NCBI GenBank assembly: GCA_019059635.1
Contig: JAGVRJ010000008.1
Location: 682,001 to 746,000, forward strand
Reading direction: 5' to 3'
DNA length: 64,000 nucleotides
From: Proales similis
Taxonomy: Eukaryota > Rotifera > Eurotatoria > Ploima > Proalidae
Part shown: positions 10,120 to 21,559 of the stretch, piece by piece
How the letters are laid out: each line of letters begins with the position of its first letter
Position numbering within the stretch: the first letter of the stretch is position 1
Notes under the pieces: generated by a model
Seen by the model: only the letters and a program-made list of their open reading frames with translations
Databases searched by the model: none
What the model was told of the DNA's origin: nothing
Position numbers and translations under genes: made by a program

Positions 10120-11120
10120 GTTTCAGTAGTGTTCACTCGGACATTTGAATCTCAATTTGATTTGTTTGGTGTTTGGCTGAATTTATTGACGCCGAGCGCA
10201 GGGATTTGAATTTGGGCTGGTCTTTGTGTGATGGCGCAATGTTTGCTTGTGAATATGTGTGTGTGTGTCTGGCCGGCTAATCCGTCTGCTTTGAAAATTA
10301 GACCCGCGCCGGCCTTGACCCGGTCCCGAATTAGAGCGGATGCAGCCGCTTGCGCTTCTGATTGGCCTCTCAAATACACTCGGGTTGCATAAAGAGTTCA
10401 CAGTGCGTGTGAGTGCGCGTTAGCCAACAGTCGGACACGCGTAATTATGCAAGGGTCGTGCCAACCGTCATTCACATTCGCTCTTCTTGACGTCATTGAT
10501 GATTACTAGATGATTGATTGAGCAAATATCCTACTTGGCTCTAAGTGGCCTTCAAACACACACTTTCATCTCACCGAAGCAAAGCTTATCTTTACCGATC
10601 GAACTCAACTAGACAAATGGCCTCTCCCCTTGTCCGCCCCTCCATCTCATTGTCTCTTCTAGGAGTTCGAATCCCTGCACGACAAAAGCATGCCGCGTCA
10701 GCTAGATTCCTAATCCGTCCTGCGAGCTCCTCCTATCTTAAGCGGCTTTGGTCCCTGTTGACTTGGCCAGAGGGCAATAGATTGAATCTGTCCAGCAAGG
10801 AACAGACAAGCTGGGGCGAGCCGGCCCGTAAAATAACTCCCTTTCCAAATCGTTTTACTATTTATCGGTGCATTCAAAGAGCGGACAAGCTTTAAGCCGC
10901 TAAGCGAGCGAGGACTCAATGCTCTGTCGCCTCACTCGGGTTAGATCGGCCCAGTCAAAAGTGGGCATAATCGGTCTCTATTTGTTATTCATCGCGTTGC
11001 TAGGTTTCGTTCGTTCGTGCTCAAAGCCGATACTTGCAACAGAAGCAGGGGAGTTGCAGAGACGTATTGGCACTCCTGCCTTTCTCTTTCATAGTAAACA
11101 GTCAACATTTGGATGATTAC
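10120..11120. other. Shared upstream region of the Emi1-like and Brat-like genes
   Basis: About 1 kb between two divergent genes. It holds a short GT run near 10257-10268 and pyrimidine-rich tracts. A possible 3' splice site (TTTCATAG) near 11096 would mark the 3' end of an upstream exon of the Brat-like gene. No B-box, RING or other coding motif is seen here. Confidence 0.5.
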
Positions 11121-13238
11121 ATGTCCGACCGCTCGTCAGCATTGAACACCAGTCGCGCTCGTCCGGAGAAATTTGATTGTCTTGAAGACTCGGCGAATAA
11201 TTCTGCCTCGTCATTCTCTCGTCATCCACATTCGGCCTTTCCTCCCCACTCGTACACAACAGACTTGGGCGCTCTGATGGAGACCATTCAATTAAATCCG
11301 CTCTGCTCGCAGCAACGAGACCACAATCTCAACGACTCGAACTGGCCGGCGAACCATAACTTTCTACTACACGCCCTTCCTTCGGGCTTTTCTCAAGCCA
11401 ACGAACATCCAACTCTGCGAGCTTCAAACTCGGATCATCGAATGAACGATCATCTCAACGAATGGCATTCCTGTTTGCCCGGCGACAAAGAGGCCTGGAA
11501 CAGTGGCTCTAGCAGTCGCAAGAGCGGCGATTCACACTCGGACGAGGATCGTCACTTTGGCAACAGTGCCTTTGCGCCAGTCAACAATAGTCGAGATTCG
11601 CTGAACGGCCTCGATAGCCTCAATTTAGCATTTAGTAGCCATTTACCGCAGGCCGCTTGGACGCGTTTAAGCGCCCAGGACATGGCCGTGGAAGCTCATC
11701 TAAAGCTTCTTCAATCACGAATCGGACACACGCATCGCATCTTTGTCAGCTCCCTGAATCAGAAAGCAGCAAGTCTGAGCAAGGAGCTGGAGAAAATCTG
11801 GGAATCTTATTTGTGCGAGAAGAGCTCGCTCGGCGAGCATCCGACAGACAGCTTTCTCAGTCTCAACAAAGTGGACGAATCGCGAAACGCGGCCGAGCTC
11901 AATAATCTACAGCAGCGACTCATGTCAATTGAGTTTGTCAGCAACTTGCCTCAAATCGACCAGGCAGTGCAGAGTTCGTTCGGCTATCTGAACCAAGGTG
12001 CGTCAGAAACGCATTCGAATGAGATCTATCTCGGTGAGTCCGTTGCGTGGAGCGTCGGGCAAAAAGAAGTCATGAACGGTTTTCTGAACGATCAAAGCCG
12101 TTCAGCAAACAGTCAGCCGAGTGCAGAGGAAATATTTGGCAGGGCGCAGCGCAGCATCCCAACCGAGCAGCAGCAGCAGCAGACACAACGCCATCATTAT
12201 CCGAATCAAATGAACGGCTTTTTACCGTTCGGCTCGTTCACACGATTCAATGCGTCGACTGTGCTCGAGCCGAGTCAAATAAACAGTCCGCATCCGACAA
12301 GCGGATCGCCGGCTTCAATGAACAGTGAGGTGATGTTGAGGAAAATTGGCGTGAGCCAGCGGGCCAAATCGGACATCAAACGATCAAAGATGATTTACAG
12401 CAGCCGCTTTGGTGACTTTGGTCCTGCAGAAGGCCAGTTCACCGAACCAAGCGGAGTGGCCGTAGCGGCCAATAACGACATTGTGATCGCCGACACCAAT
12501 TCGCACCGAATTCAAATATTCGACTGCAATGGCAAGTTCAAGTTCAAATTCGGCGAATGCGGTAAACGCGACGGTCAGCTATTGTACCCGAATCGAGTGG
12601 CCGTGGTGAAGAGCACGGGCGACATTGTGGTCACCGAACGATCGCCCACTCATCAGATTCAAATATTCGATTCGAGCGGCAAGTTTGTGCGCAAATTCGG
12701 CGCCAACACTCTCCAGCACCCGAGAGGCGTGTGTGTTGATTCGCAAGAGCGAATCATTGTTGTCGAGTGCAAAGTGATGCGCATTGTAATATTCGATCTG
12801 TACGGACACGTGTTGAAAAAGTTCAACTGCGCCAAATACCTCCAGTTCCCGAACGGCTGCTGCTGTTGGAAGGAAGAGATATTCATCAGCGACAATCGGG
12901 CTCATTGTGTAAAAGTTTTCAACTACGACGGTCAGTATGTGCGCCAGATCGGCGGCGAAGGAGTAACCAATTTCCCGATCGGCGTGGGCATCAGCGAGCG
13001 TGGCTATCTACTAGTCGCAGACAATCACAACAATTTCAATCTGACTGTTTTCCTGCCCAACGGCCAGCTTGTGGGCGCCTTCGAATCCAAAGTCAAACAC
13101 GCTCAGTGCTTTGACGTGGCCGTAATGAGCGACGGCTCTGTCGTCCTCGCCAGCAAAGACTATCATGTTTACGTTTATCAATACGAACTGCTTGTCAACT
13201 CGGTTGAGTCGCATTCTCCGTCCTCAGCCGTCCAGTAG
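11121..13238 (+). CDS. brat: Brat-like NHL-repeat protein (TRIM-NHL family)
   Basis: The ORF is 705 residues from the first in-frame ATG at 11121; upstream exons are possible. The C-terminal 275 residues (about 423-698) form a six-bladed NHL propeller nearly matching Drosophila Brat: GQFTEPSGVAV, IADTNSHRIQIFD, FGECGKRDGQLLYPNRVAVV, VTERSPTHQIQIFD, LQHPRGVCVD, ISDNRAHCVKVFNYDGQY and DNHNNFNLTVFLPNGQ. This domain binds single-stranded RNA and, with Pumilio, represses translation of growth genes. Residues near 190-300 form a predicted coiled coil. The first 180 residues are low-complexity, rich in S, N and H. No RING finger or B-box precedes it in this reading, unlike fly Brat, which has two B-boxes. 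The N-terminal half has a polyglutamine run near 12165. Confidence 0.9.
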   Translation: MSDRSSALNTSRARPEKFDCLEDSANNSASSFSRHPHSAFPPHSYTTDLGALMETIQLNPLCSQQRDHNLNDSNWPANHNFLLHALPSGFSQANEHPTLRASNSDHRMNDHLNEWHSCLPGDKEAWNSGSSSRKSGDSHSDEDRHFGNSAFAPVNNSRDSLNGLDSLNLAFSSHLPQAAWTRLSAQDMAVEAHLKLLQSRIGHTHRIFVSSLNQKAASLSKELEKIWESYLCEKSSLGEHPTDSFLSLNKVDESRNAAELNNLQQRLMSIEFVSNLPQIDQAVQSSFGYLNQGASETHSNEIYLGESVAWSVGQKEVMNGFLNDQSRSANSQPSAEEIFGRAQRSIPTEQQQQQTQRHHYPNQMNGFLPFGSFTRFNASTVLEPSQINSPHPTSGSPASMNSEVMLRKIGVSQRAKSDIKRSKMIYSSRFGDFGPAEGQFTEPSGVAVAANNDIVIADTNSHRIQIFDCNGKFKFKFGECGKRDGQLLYPNRVAVVKSTGDIVVTERSPTHQIQIFDSSGKFVRKFGANTLQHPRGVCVDSQERIIVVECKVMRIVIFDLYGHVLKKFNCAKYLQFPNGCCCWKEEIFISDNRAHCVKVFNYDGQYVRQIGGEGVTNFPIGVGISERGYLLVADNHNNFNLTVFLPNGQLVGAFESKVKHAQCFDVAVMSDGSVVLASKDYHVYVYQYELLVNSVESHSPSSAVQ

Positions 13239-13844
13239 GCCAATCATGGAAACATAGGCCATCGCTGCTGCCGTGTGGCTCCATTCTGTTTTGCTCTTTG
13301 ACTCGCTTTGACTCAAGCTATCCAGGCCAGCTCTTGTTTGCTTTTGTTATCAAGCTGGCCAATCTAAATCCATCGTCCTGATCCTTTCCTGATTGCTCTT
13401 GTTTTCTCCTCTCCGTCTTCTCTCCTCTCTGTTGGCTTTCTAACATTGTTGAACGTTTTTTTTTTCTGACAAAACAGTGACCGTTGCGCCTTGGCTGGTT
13501 CTATTTGCATATCCGTCCCAACGGTGTTGATCTACGAGAGTTTTTATCATTTCGCGGCCTTTTTATACTTTTCTTTCAGCGTTTTAGTGAGTTCTTACCC
13601 AACTCGTCTCAGTCTCTCTTCACGCCCGTTCCGTTTGACTCCTTCTACTGTGTTGTCGTGCTGGTTGTTAAGCAAATTGATTTATATTGTTCTCTGGCCG
13701 TTTTGGAGCGTTTCTTTTCTAAAATTGACTTGTTAAACCAATAAACGAGAGACACTTTAAAAACTTCCTAAATCTACTGGCAGACGTTTTGCTAAATTTA
13801 CACAGGTAGTAACGAGTAGGGCTTGGGAGAGCAATAGCTAGAGA

Positions 13845-13889
<45 letters not shown>

Positions 13890-14204
13890 TTAATGGGCTC
13901 GCGAAAACTTTGAATTGTGATGCTTGAGATCTGCGGGCAAGTACATTTGCGAATGCTGCTCTTGACTAAAGCCGTAAAAATAGCTTACGATCCATCATCC
14001 AAATAGAAACAGGCACACTTGAGCTTGACGTTGGCGTTAATTAGAGTTGAAGCTGAAGGTGATGGCCCCTAACAAAAACAGAAACCCTCTTGTCGACTTC
14101 GTCTAGCGAGCAGCTCGACTGGCGATGCAAGTTAAAGCAGAAAATGGATAGATTGAGGTGAATTATTTCACTTGGGTTTGAGTTTTGTGGCGGAATATTT
14201 AAGA
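13239..14204. other. Intergenic stretch with a GA microsatellite
   Basis: 3' flank of the Brat-like gene. Pyrimidine-rich, with a (GA)n tract at 13849-13886. Two overlapping open frames near 13490-13740 look like T-rich noise: their residues are mostly F, S, L and V. No gene is supported. Confidence 0.55.
13849..13886. repeat. (GA)n microsatellite
   Basis: Perfect dinucleotide run of about 19 units between the Brat-like gene and the next ORF. Confidence 0.95.
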
Positions 14205-14741
14205 ATGAGTAGCGATCTAGCGAGCTTGAGAAGACACGGATCCAATCGGCCCTCTTCGATCTCATCGAAGCTGATCACCTCGTCGTCCTATCTATCGTCG
14301 TCGACATCGTCCATTGACTTTAAGCCGGCGCCGACCTATCGCTTCATTACTATGCTGAGTTTCGACGCACAATTGGCCACGCTCAAGGTCTACGACGAAA
14401 TGATACGACGCGGTCTGGAATCGATCTATCCAGACCTAGATGCCAAACTGCAACACAACGGCTGGAAGGCTTTCGACGACGAACGTCCTGAGCGATCATC
14501 GGCCGGCAAAAGCAAAGCGGCGGTGGCCGCTGTCGAGACAGAGAATGAAGCAAAAGCGAAGGAGAAAGTGAGCACGTATTTAAACACGGCCATGCAGATT
14601 TTGGACGCGATCAAGAACCAAGAGAAGAGTCAAAGCTCTTCGTTTCACAATCACGCCGAAGTGGACGAGCTCGAGCCGTTTGCGATGTATCTCGACTGGA
14701 ACGAGCAGTTGAGTAAAACTCTTTCGTTCGGGCCAGTCTAG
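14205..14741 (+). CDS. Unrecognised 178-residue protein
   Basis: Open frame from an ATG in fair context (AAGAATGAG) to a TAG. The first 45 residues are rich in serine. A hydrophobic patch at FITMLSFDAQLATLKVY and helices AMQILDAIKNQ and EPFAMYLDWNEQLSKTL suggest a folded helical protein. I find no signal peptide and no known domain. Codon use is similar to neighbours. It ends 160 bases before the converging HIP1 gene. The function is unknown. Confidence 0.5.
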   Translation: MSSDLASLRRHGSNRPSSISSKLITSSSYLSSSTSSIDFKPAPTYRFITMLSFDAQLATLKVYDEMIRRGLESIYPDLDAKLQHNGWKAFDDERPERSSAGKSKAAVAAVETENEAKAKEKVSTYLNTAMQILDAIKNQEKSQSSSFHNHAEVDELEPFAMYLDWNEQLSKTLSFGPV

Positions 14742-14901
14742 CCCTGCCCGCCCATTCATGTTTCATTCGACATTTGTGCGTCATCTTTATTGACAAGCCC
14801 CGAGTTAAAACAGTACGGCCACTCGATTCGCTCTATCGCTCTCTTATTTCTCTTGAATAAAATAATTTTATTCGCAAAGCAGCGAGACTGTTGCTGGCTC
14901 C

Positions 14902-17900
14902 TTATGCGTGTGACTCTTCCATTTCGTAATGTTGTTTACGCAACTTGTACAATTTGCTCTTTTCGACTTCGAGCTGCTTCTCGAGCTCAAGCACTTTCAC
15001 CTGAGCCTCCATCTCAAGCCGCTTTGTTTGGTGAAGACTCAGACCGGTGAAATCGAGTGCATCTATAACGATTAAATACTGTTAGCTGCTGAATAGAACA
15101 ACTCCGATCCAACAACTTCCTACTTTTATCCTCAATTATTTGCGAGCAAGATTTAACAGATGCGACGAGCTGAGCGGTGGCATTCGAGACATTGTTCTTG
15201 GCGCCTATCAATGCAACTCGATTCAGACTTTCACGGTTCGCTTTCACCTTTGCATTTGTCGAATGAGTTACCGAATGACTCATCAGCCTGCTGCTCTAAA
15301 TCTTACATTCGAGGCGACAACCAACTGCGCCGTGCTGGCTGATATCTCGTTTGAGCAAACTATGATCTCTTCAAGTTTGCCATTTCCGTTCACCAGACTG
15401 TCCGCTTTTTCTCTTTTAGTTGCATCTGGAATATAGAACGAGAAAACTAGAAAAACAGCAAGCGGCACTCACATGAGCAGATTGGCGCCGACTCCGACCA
15501 ACTTGGCGGCTGAGACCAGGCCTTCTGTCCACTTGTGATTCTTGGCGTAAAACTCCTTCACAGTGGACGCGCCCTTTTCAAAAAGCAGAAGAAATCAAGC
15601 GGAGCGTGAGAGTTGGCTCGGTGGCTCAAGTTACTCGTCCTTGGGCGACTATTTCGCGTTGAAGCTCTATTGCCTTGATAATGAGCTCTTTGATCGCCTT
15701 CATCAGATCCGTGCACGAGTCGAGTATTTTGTCGTTGACTTCGAGTTTCACTCCACTCTCCTGCTCACGAGACTTGTTCATCAGCATCTTTTAAATGTGA
15801 CCAAGTGTTTAAGAACGCGTCTGAGCCAAGCGATGAAATGACAAGTTACTTGGAGCTGGGCAACAGCTAACTCTATGGCTTCGCTGGTTCGCTGCATTTC
15901 TTGATCGACCATGTCGCCAATCTCCTGCTTGCTAATCTGGTGCACTTTGGGTAGTAGATTGTGCAATGCTGCTTCAAGGCTGTTCAAGGCGGCAGAGAAG
16001 TCATCAAGTCGAATGCCCTCTTTTCGAGACTTCATTTTCTCCAAGGCGTTCAGAGCGATAGTTGCCAGACTGACGCTCCTCTCGTTCATCTCTTGACCTT
16101 GGTGCAGATCAGAAGCGCTGTTTGCCGTTATCTTGCCGAATACTAGCAAATCGGATAAAAACGAGTTGAGGCCTGACAATCGGTGCCAAAACTCCACTAA
16201 ATTGGTCTCGTTGAACTCGGCCTCCTGTTTTAACAAATCGTAGATTTCAACCACCGAGCCAAACATGTTCGGGCTCGCTTCGAGTTTGGTAAGCAAATAC
16301 TCTGCGCCACACTTGCAATTGAGTAAGGCCGGATCCTCTGCGGCCGTCAGCGAGTGTTCAACTTCTTTCTTCGACTGCTTCAAGATTGACGCTTCAAGTG
16401 AACCACGATTATGCCGCCTTCAAACATCGACTTGGACGAGCATCCTACCGAACACGAACTCCAACAAGCTCTTGAGCTTCACATCTGTGTCCGCTTTCGT
16501 TCGCTCGTTCAACTGTTTCACTGAAGTCAGCTGTGACTGGAGCTCTACCAACGCCTCGCACTTGTCCTTAACTTGATCCTCCTTTTCCTTGAGAGCCTCG
16601 TTCAAACGCTCGACCACTTTGTTCAAATTCTGCGCAACAGTTTGATTGCGATGAAAATGAGCCAGAATTGAAATTTGACTGAGAAAACCTGTTCACCTCA
16701 TTCTGAGCGGCGATCTCTGTTATCTTTGAGCTCGTCTCCTTGAATTTTTACTGGCGTAAGCCTCGACCGGTGAGTTGGCCGTGTTTGCCCAAACTTACCT
16801 CTTGTTCTCTGGCCGAGCTCTTCAGAGCCTCCAGGTTGATTTTTGTTTCGCTCATTTCCGACTCAAAGCGGCTCTTGGCCTCTCTGTTCTCGCGCTCTAA
16901 ACTTTCGAGCTGTTGCCGAATGGACTTGAGGCTCTCGTCTTGTGCAGCTTTTTGCTTTTTCACCTCCGCATGCTTTGAATTCGTCTCCTTACTCCACTTA
17001 AAATAATATTTTGCCGCTTGGCCCGCTCACCTGACGAAGCAGATCAACATGTTCATTCTTCAGTTTGTTGTAGAGCTCTTTCAGTTTGTTATATCTTTCT
17101 TCTGAGCTGTTGGCTTTTTCTGCCGATCGATCACGTTTGTTTAATCTAAAACCGCTCTGAGCCAATCAAAAGGAACTTACTCTCAAGGTCTTCTATCGCT
17201 TTGCGGCTTGCCTCATTCTGCCGCATCTGCTCCAGCTTTTCTTCCAGCGCGAGACGTTTCTTCAAATTAAAAAGCAATTGCAACCGCATCAGAAGCAAAG
17301 GCATCGGTCAGACAGCTAACCTGGCGTTCTTCTTCTAGCTCCGATCCGGTCATTTGCAAGTCCATGTTCAGGCCGGCTATTTTCTCTCTGAGCTGTCCGG
17401 CTTCAAAATCGCTCTACCAAGTGGATTGAGAGTGGCCAAGTTAGTTTGAAAATCCAAGTGATTGATCAAACAAGAATAGCCCAGCTCACTTGGGATCGTA
17501 AATTGTCGAGTTGAATTCGAAGGGCAAATGCTTCGCTGGCATCTGCTCTGATGGTTTGGAGCTCTTCGCCTGACAATGTCGACATGGTCATCGTCGGCTC
17601 GGAGTAGGTGGCACCCGCGGGCTCGTTCAGGTCAAGCAGCAGTGAATCGTCGCCGATCGTCGAAGTGTCTGGCTCAGGCTCGTTTAGAACCATCACCGGT
17701 TTGCTGTAGGTGTTGAAGTCGTCTTTTATTTGAAAATTCGGCGGATTCTAACACACATCTCGGATTAGACAAGAACGCAAGCTGCCATTTTTTCATGTAC
17801 CGGCGGGAGATCGGGCACGCTGATCAGATTTTTAAAGTATTGAAGATTCCTGCAGACATCGTAAAACTTGGTCAAGCTGTTGGTGCCAGCATCAATTTTT

Positions 17901-19142
17901 AAATTTCATTTCGGACAAAACGCGTCGATTCGGACTCACCGTTTGAATATCTTGTAGAAACGCTCGCGATGTCCTTCAAGAATTTCGCCCGGCAGTTCTT
18001 TAAACAAAAGCGAATTGAGCATTTATTTAAGCTAGAGCCGTTTATATATGCTCAATGAGCGTAGGACTGACCCTCGTGCAATCTGAACATGAATTGAACG
18101 CAGAAATCGTAAAGCTGATTTGACTCCTGGATGCAGAGAATGAGCGGCGAAAGGCGGCACTTTCCACTATCGGTCATTGAGCTCATTCGATTGCGCTCCA
18201 TGGTTGTAAATACTTTAACGTTCAGGCTCGAATTGGTCTAAACAGCTCATTAGTTGGATGAATATCGACTAACTTATGTCTTGAAGTTCGAGAATGGCGT
18301 CAGAGTAGTCGAAGAAATCGCAGCACAATTGAAAACTTGGAAATCGGGCGAAAATCGTCATTTGTCAAGAGAATGCAACTCGTTCAGAACGCTTACTAGT
18401 TATCCACGTTGTTGGCCGTCACCTCGTGCAAATCAGCGATTTCTATTTGAAGGTTGGCCGGAATCAACTGGTTCTTCAGTTGAATCTGATTAGCAATTTA
18501 AACTCGGAAAAGCGCCTTGAACCAACCTTTTTGTGGAAGTTAAGCTTAAACACAAGCAGGCTCAAATAACGACAGAGCGTGTCGCTGAATTCATGCTTGA
18601 GTAGCACCCATGACTTGGACAAGTCACTTAAAGTGTTGACGTATCGGTAAGAGTCATCGACGACCTTGATTGGTCAAGAGTGTGTCAATTCTGTGCCTTA
18701 ATTCGAACAGTTGTCGGAACAAGTTTGTTTTACACTGCTGTAGCCGTCACGGAGCATCTTGTGAAGAGTGTAGCAGAATTTCCAGCAAATGATCACATTG
18801 CCGTAGAGGTCGAGGCGAAGGACGCCGTACCAAAACGGAAGTGAGCTGCGCTCGTGAAAAGTTCCCAAAATCAAATTACGAATGTGCTTTTCTTTGACCG
18901 CACTCTCGACGTTGTTTATTGCTTTCACCAAACTTGCATGCTGAGCGAAAAAGTAAAAATAGAATCCGATCGAGATGAAGAGCAAGAGAAAGAAAGAGAG
19001 AGAGAGAGAGAGAGAGGCTTACCTGTGATGCCTGGAACTTGGCTCGCTCTTGAGAGTCCATGCTCCGATTGGGCAGAATATCGGTTAATGAGTTCTTCAA
19101 CGAGTTTGTAATGTTTCCTTGGCGAGTTCGATAGACCGACAT
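14902..19142 (-). CDS. HIP1R: Huntingtin-interacting protein 1 / HIP1R homologue
   Basis: Clathrin-coat adaptor that links PIP2, clathrin and actin during endocytosis. Many short exons run from an ATG at 19142 to a TAA at 14902. The N-terminal ANTH domain is clear: SLVKAINNVESAVKEKHIRNLILGT with the KEKH lipid-binding motif, then WKFCYTLHKMLRDGY. Next come exons at about 17.8-16.4 kb dense in charged residues, a long coiled coil. Near 17640 an LLLDLNEP stretch could be a clathrin box. The C-terminal THATCH (I/LWEQ) actin-binding module spans about 16383-15014, with ISKQEIGDMVDQEMQRTSEAIE as key block. The last exon ends in the conserved LDFTGLSL, QVKVLELEKQLE and LRKQHYEME helix that dimerises. 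One gene represents both vertebrate HIP1 and HIP1R. Confidence 0.92.
18994..19016. repeat. (AG)n microsatellite in HIP1 intron
   Basis: Short dinucleotide run just inside the first HIP1 intron. Confidence 0.85.
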
Positions 19143-19648
19143 GAGAGAAAATGTATTCTGGCCACCTCTAGAAAGAACTTGTTTTATGGAACAAAGTGAA
19201 TGAGTAATCGTTGGTCTTTATCTCTCAAACACGACCAGCTTTGAATGCGTTTGCAATGACAAGCGACGAATATTATTATGAATTCCTTACGAGGACAGGG
19301 CATAATACGCCGCTCGCGTGTATGTAATACCGATCCAATCGGTTGAATTTCACTCAGGTGATAGGGCCCGACCAAGACAGGCATTAAAAATGCAATTTTT
19401 TATTTCCCGAATTGCATTTCGCCCCCCCCCCCCTCTCCAATTTTGAAAACAAATTGGCCCTTAGTCGACACAAGCGAGGCTGCTTGAGAGAAAAAGATTA
19501 CAGTTTTCAACTCTCCTCTTGTTGTTGGATTATTTTAAAATTCAGATAAAAGAGCATTTACAGGTTAAAATAGGAAAGTAGTGTAAATTTGGAGAGGCAA
19601 TTTTAAAATTGTAGAGCCCGGACAAACTGATTGGAATCGGCTAAACGA
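19143..19648. other. Intergenic stretch upstream of HIP1 and 3' of the SLC34 array
   Basis: About 500 bases with a homopolymer of 12 C at 19422-19433 and AT-rich flanks. No gene is seen. Confidence 0.6.
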
Positions 19649-21559
19649 TTAATAATTTTCAAAAGCTTTGTTGTCGAAGACCGTCGCGCTTTTTGGCTCT
19701 TTAAGTTCCACAGAGTCTTCTGATTCTTCGTCGATTCCTTGCACTTTGAATATATCCTCGCCGTCAATTGGCTCAACATTTCTCGCATTTTTGCAGCAAC
19801 ACAAGCAAAAGCGCTGCGCGAACTTGTCGTAAGGCGCCAAAGAACGTAGCTGAAGCGGAAGAAACTCCCACGTTCTAAGCAACTCAGGCAGCCACTCGGG
19901 TTTTTTACTCTGCATCACGTTGATGATGATAATCAAGGCAATCAACACCAGAATCGGAATGAATACACACAAGAACGCGATCCTGGAATGAAATAGAAAA
20001 TAAATGAGTAAACGTTGACAGACCAGTAAATAAGGGAAACAACTTACAGTCCAGCAAGAGAAAGGGCAAATGTAAGACCTGGCACGAGGAGGAAAGCAAC
20101 AATCAAGTAGACCACAGCGAACCAGCGATACTCGGCCGAGGTCGCTCCGAGCAACTTGGCGATCTTGATCGGCACTATCCGCATGAACGGCAGCGGGTAC
20201 CAGATGAGAATTCCTTTTCAAATGTAAAAGTTGAGAATTTCGAAATACAAGCTAGTCAAGTCTTACCTGCAATGTTGAACAGGGAATGGCACAGAGCGAT
20301 TTGAAAAGATTCACGGAAGTTGGACGTCGAACTCAAGGCAGCCAGAATGCCGGTGAATGTCGTTCCGATGTTGGAGCCGAGTGTGAGAGGGAATATGCGC
20401 TCCAGAGAGATGATGCCCAGTCCGACTAGAGGCACCAAGGTCGATGTGAACACTGAGCTTGACTGAAGTATCATGGTGAAGACGGTGCCAATCAAAATGG
20501 CAATAAAGCCCGTGGTATATTTGAGTAGACCTTTTGGCTCTCGATTCACAAATTTCGTAAGGATCGACGCAACTGCCCCTTTAAATATTGAACTCAATAT
20601 TTTGACCAAAGTTATCAGGCAGGCAGACAAGATGATCACAGAAACAATTAACAAAAGCAATCCGACCGTCCATTCGGGCCAATAGACCGGCTCAAACAAA
20701 AAATCGCCTTTTTTTTTAATTTTCAATTAGATGGCTATCGCACGTCTGATATTGGCGTTCACTTACAGCTCTCGTTCTTTTTCGAACCACAACGGTAGTG
20801 TTTAATTAGAGACAGATTGGTCGGCTTGCCAAGGGCAGTGTCGGTCAATACTTTGCTGTCGAGTTGAATGATTTTTTTCGTCAACGGATCAGTGATTACG
20901 GACAGTATTTCGATGTTTTCAATTTCAGTCTGGTTGCTTCCAGGAGGGAACCACCAGTCAACCATGGCACCAGTGGTTACAGCCAGAAAGCCGCTGGCTA
21001 TTTCAATAGGCAAGAGCACAGCTACACTGATAAGATTGAATGCGTCGTGCACTGTGGCACCAGCGAAAGCTCTTCCAAATGTTACTTTATCAGACTGTTG
21101 ATGTAAACGCGCAATGAGAACCGCGAGTCAATGAATGGGCCAATTTGAATGAACACTTACAGCTTGAGTCAAAGAGACCAGAGTGCTAGTGACCGACGTG
21201 CCCACATTTGCTCCCATTATGATAGGAATGGCCTTTCTTGGGTCAAGACCCGACGCCACCATACTGACGACGATACTCGTGGACGTTGAAGAAGATTGCA
21301 CAAGAACGGTGACAATTATTCCGACGACTAAGCCTGCGACTGGGTTGTCGCTCACTACATTGCTGTTGAGAGCCTCGCTAGCTGACTTGCCGGCCAAGAG
21401 TCGAAACCCGGACGTCATTAAGCTCAGCGCAATAATGAACACGTATAAGCAGGCTAGAACGCCGACCGCCTTGAGCACGTAGAGTAAGACGGTGACGGCT
21501 TTCTGCTGGCCGCTGCGTTTCGACCAAGGTATTCGTTCTTGTTCAGCAACTGCCGTCAT
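19649..21559 (-). CDS. SLC34-type sodium-phosphate cotransporter, copy 1
   Basis: Type II Na/Pi cotransporter that carries phosphate into cells with sodium. Five exons: 21559-21161 (133 codons), about 21095-20766, 20710-20266, about 20213-20045 and 19982-19649. Both inverted-repeat halves carry the family signature: [15 protein letters not shown] in exon 1 and [16 protein letters not shown] in exon 3, each followed by an asparagine-glycine-threonine element (GANVGTS and GSNIGTT). Other blocks are [25 protein letters not shown] and the [11 protein letters not shown] helix. The extracellular loop has [17 protein letters not shown]. The tail holds a CLCCC cluster. Start chosen at the ATG of MTAVAEQ. 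It is the 3'-most gene of a head-to-tail array and shares near-identical blocks with copy 2. Confidence 0.94.
19775..19924. repeat. 150-base block with one mismatch to 22487-22636 (last exon)
   Basis: Matches 22487-22636 with a single C/T difference at 19895/22607. It encodes the conserved [18 protein letters not shown] part and the cysteine cluster of the SLC34 tail. The codons match at silent positions, so constraint alone is unlikely. Confidence 0.95.
20099..20281. repeat. 183-base block identical to 22803-22985 (exon 4 part plus intron)
   Basis: By direct comparison the 183 bases here match 22803-22985 at every position. The block includes most of SLC34 exon 4 coding sequence and the whole short intron next to it, plus the start of the neighbouring exon. 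Sequence outside the block diverges at once. Confidence 0.95.

Noticed and set aside
10655-10690. tRNA-like T-loop (TTCGAATCC)
   Set aside because: The stem around it does not pair and no A-box, D-arm or acceptor stem is found upstream.
13484-13744. Plus-strand F/S/L-rich ORFs
   Set aside because: T-rich sequence in the 3' flank of the Brat-like gene; no motif and two frames open at once.
19422-19433. Poly-C tract as a possible regulatory element
   Set aside because: Only a homopolymer run; nothing near suggests function and such runs are error-prone in assemblies.
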